64,000 nt of DNA from Cupidesulfovibrio sp000226255 (GTDB taxonomy: Bacteria > Desulfobacterota > Desulfovibrionia > Desulfovibrionales > Desulfovibrionaceae): the NCBI RefSeq assembly GCF_003402415.2, contig NZ_AP036014.1, positions 124,001 through 188,000 on the forward strand, given 5' to 3'. Every line of letters begins with the position of its first letter. The stretch's first letter is position 1. Shown here piece by piece: positions 62,755 through 64,000 of this stretch. The position numbers and the translations under genes are program-made. The notes below the pieces were generated by a model. That model made no database searches. It saw only the letters and a list, made by a program, of their open reading frames with translations, and was not told where the DNA came from.

Positions 62755-64000
62755 TGATGAAACTCTCCGACTTCAAGCTCGACCCCACCGCCATGGCGGC
62801 GGCCCCGTCCGATACGCCCGGCAGGCCCGGCGCGCCGGGCGATGCGCCCACCCTGGAGGCCCTGTTCCGCGACATGGTGTCGCGCAATCCGGAAGGCGTG
62901 GCCCTGACCGATGACGTTACGTCGCTGAGCTTCGGCAGGCTGGACGAGTTCTCCGCCACCATCGCGGGCTTCATCCTGTCGCGGGGCTATGGGGCCGAGG
63001 CGGCGGTGGGCGTCCTGTGCGAGCGGGGGGCGCGCTATCTGGCGGCGGCGCTTGGCGTGCTGCGGGCGGGCGCGGTGTACGTGCCCGTGGAGCGCGACCT
63101 TTCGCCCGCACGGCAGGAGGCCATGCTGCGGCCGGTCAGGATGATAGTCACCGACAGCCGATGCCTGCGCGAGGCGGAATACTACCGCTACCGCAATCCC
63201 GGCATTCGGGACGTGCTGTGCATCGACCTTGCGGGCACCGACGGTTTTCTGGAAAAGGGCACGGGGCTTGGCAGCACCGCCTATTGGGAGGGCGTGACCG
63301 AGGCGGGCAGCGACCTGGGCTGGAAAAGCTGGTTCGACGGGCAGCCGCTGCCGGGCGACATGCTGGCGGGCATGGCGGCTGGCATTCTTGCCGCAACCGG
63401 GCTGGCGGAAAGGCCCCGCAGGCGGGTGCTGGACGTGGGCTGCGGTTCCGGCGCGGTGGCCGGGGCGCTGGCCGGTGTGGCGGAGCTTTACACCGCCGTG
63501 GATATCGCGCGCAACGAGCTGGACCGGCTCGGGTGTTTGGGCGCGTCCACCGTGGTGAAGGGTCACCAGATGGAGGCCGTGGACATCTGCTTCCTGTCCG
63601 GCGTGGAGTACGACCTCGTCTGCCTGAACGGGGTGGCGGAGAACTTTCCCGGCTACAACTACCTGCGGCGGGTGCTGGACCACGCCCTGCGGCTGCTGGC
63701 CGACGACGGCACGCTCTTCGTCGGCGCGGTGCGCGACCTGGACGGCAGGGACGCCTTTCGGGCGGCGCTGGTGGAGCACGCGGGGCAGACCGGCGAGAGC
63801 GCCGGGCTGCTGCGCCTGGACTCCGGGGCGGAGCTGTTCGTCCCCGAGCGATTCTTTGTCGAATGGGCGGCGCACAGCCCCGTGCCGGTGCGGGTTTCCG
63901 TTTGCCGGCACGACGCGGCACACCGCGACGTCGCCCACTGCTACGACGTGGTTATCAGCAGGGGGAACCCGGCGGCCTCGGACGTCCCGACTGGCCAGAT
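62754..64000 (+). CDS. NRPS adenylation domain interrupted by a methyltransferase (3' truncated by window edge)
   Basis: 415 residues visible from the ATG at 62754, which overlaps the megasynthase stop (TGATG); a second ATG follows at once. Residues 30-140 are the N-terminal part of an A domain, with the a1/a2 region ALGVLRAGAVYVPVERD. Before the a3 core (TSGSTG) appears, the sequence turns into an NRPS-type SAM methyltransferase: SWFDGQPLPGDM, RVLDVGCGSGAVAGAL, and LVCLNGVAENFPGYNYLRRVL. The methyltransferase is thus inserted between a2 and a3. Most interrupted A domains carry it between a8 and a9; a2-a3 insertions are rarer and have been linked to side-chain O-methylation. The rest of the A domain should lie beyond 64000. 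Confidence 0.87.
   Translation, partial: MMKLSDFKLDPTAMAAAPSDTPGRPGAPGDAPTLEALFRDMVSRNPEGVALTDDVTSLSFGRLDEFSATIAGFILSRGYGAEAAVGVLCERGARYLAAALGVLRAGAVYVPVERDLSPARQEAMLRPVRMIVTDSRCLREAEYYRYRNPGIRDVLCIDLAGTDGFLEKGTGLGSTAYWEGVTEAGSDLGWKSWFDGQPLPGDMLAGMAAGILAATGLAERPRRRVLDVGCGSGAVAGALAGVAELYTAVDIARNELDRLGCLGASTVVKGHQMEAVDICFLSGVEYDLVCLNGVAENFPGYNYLRRVLDHALRLLADDGTLFVGAVRDLDGRDAFRAALVEHAGQTGESAGLLRLDSGAELFVPERFFVEWAAHSPVPVRVSVCRHDAAHRDVAHCYDVVISRGNPAASDVPTGQ

Overview
The window is high-GC DNA that reads as a sulfate-reducing Desulfovibrionaceae chromosome (Desulfovibrio/Nitratidesulfovibrio type). I infer this from the gene content: a rubredoxin:oxygen oxidoreductase-type flavodiiron protein with the classical ligand set, a DUF169/TauE pair, malate synthase G, a phosphonate-binding-protein/histidine-kinase operon with a Cys-rich insert, and a probable selenocysteine-containing methyltransferase. 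No tRNA, rRNA, CRISPR array or insertion sequence was seen.

Left part (1-13.4 kb), housekeeping and stress: the tail of an unknown gene, a secreted Cys-repeat protein, a His/Cys-rich small protein, a minus-strand operon (ArsM-like methyltransferase with an in-frame TGA, then csaA, then a hydantoinase/oxoprolinase-family protein), the flavodiiron protein, an Hsp20, malate synthase G, a membrane protein with a C-terminal hexapeptide repeat, and a DJ-1/PfpI protein. From 13.6 to 17.5 kb sits one visibly AT-richer gene, a 1275-residue SIR2-domain protein. It is bounded by terminator hairpins and looks like an acquired anti-phage gene.

Middle part (17.6-31.6 kb): a dual-specificity phosphatase joined to a YkgJ-like Cys domain, coupled to a PEP-synthase-like protein, with a lone receiver domain upstream; a PhnD-like binding protein coupled to a HAMP/PAS histidine kinase; a small membrane protein; TauE and DUF169; a YraQ/DUF318 permease coupled to its TIGR03943 partner; and a small AT-rich CPWCG protein.

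Right part (about 32-64 kb), a biosynthetic gene cluster that runs off the right edge. A 5685-residue NRPS/PKS on the plus strand is followed, with a TGATG overlap, by an adenylation-domain gene interrupted by a methyltransferase. Divergently on the minus strand lie a KamA-family aminomutase, a type II thioesterase and a phosphopantetheinyl transferase. Further minus-strand genes are two paralogous periplasmic binding proteins, a DUF697 protein, a SyrD/PvdE-type peptide exporter, a small secreted Cys protein, an SPFH protein, a 55-residue membrane protein and an MFS carrier with a sensory N-terminal region. A formyltransferase-like gene converges on the MFS gene. Domain order of the megasynthase is C-A(Tyr/Phe-like)-T, C-T-E, C-T, C-A(Ser)-T, KS-DH-KR-T (no AT), C-half C. 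Two modules lack an A domain and the PKS module lacks an AT, so the line must be served in trans. The aminomutase has lost both acidic residues that recognise lysine, so its product may be a different beta-amino acid. I recognise no known product for this architecture.
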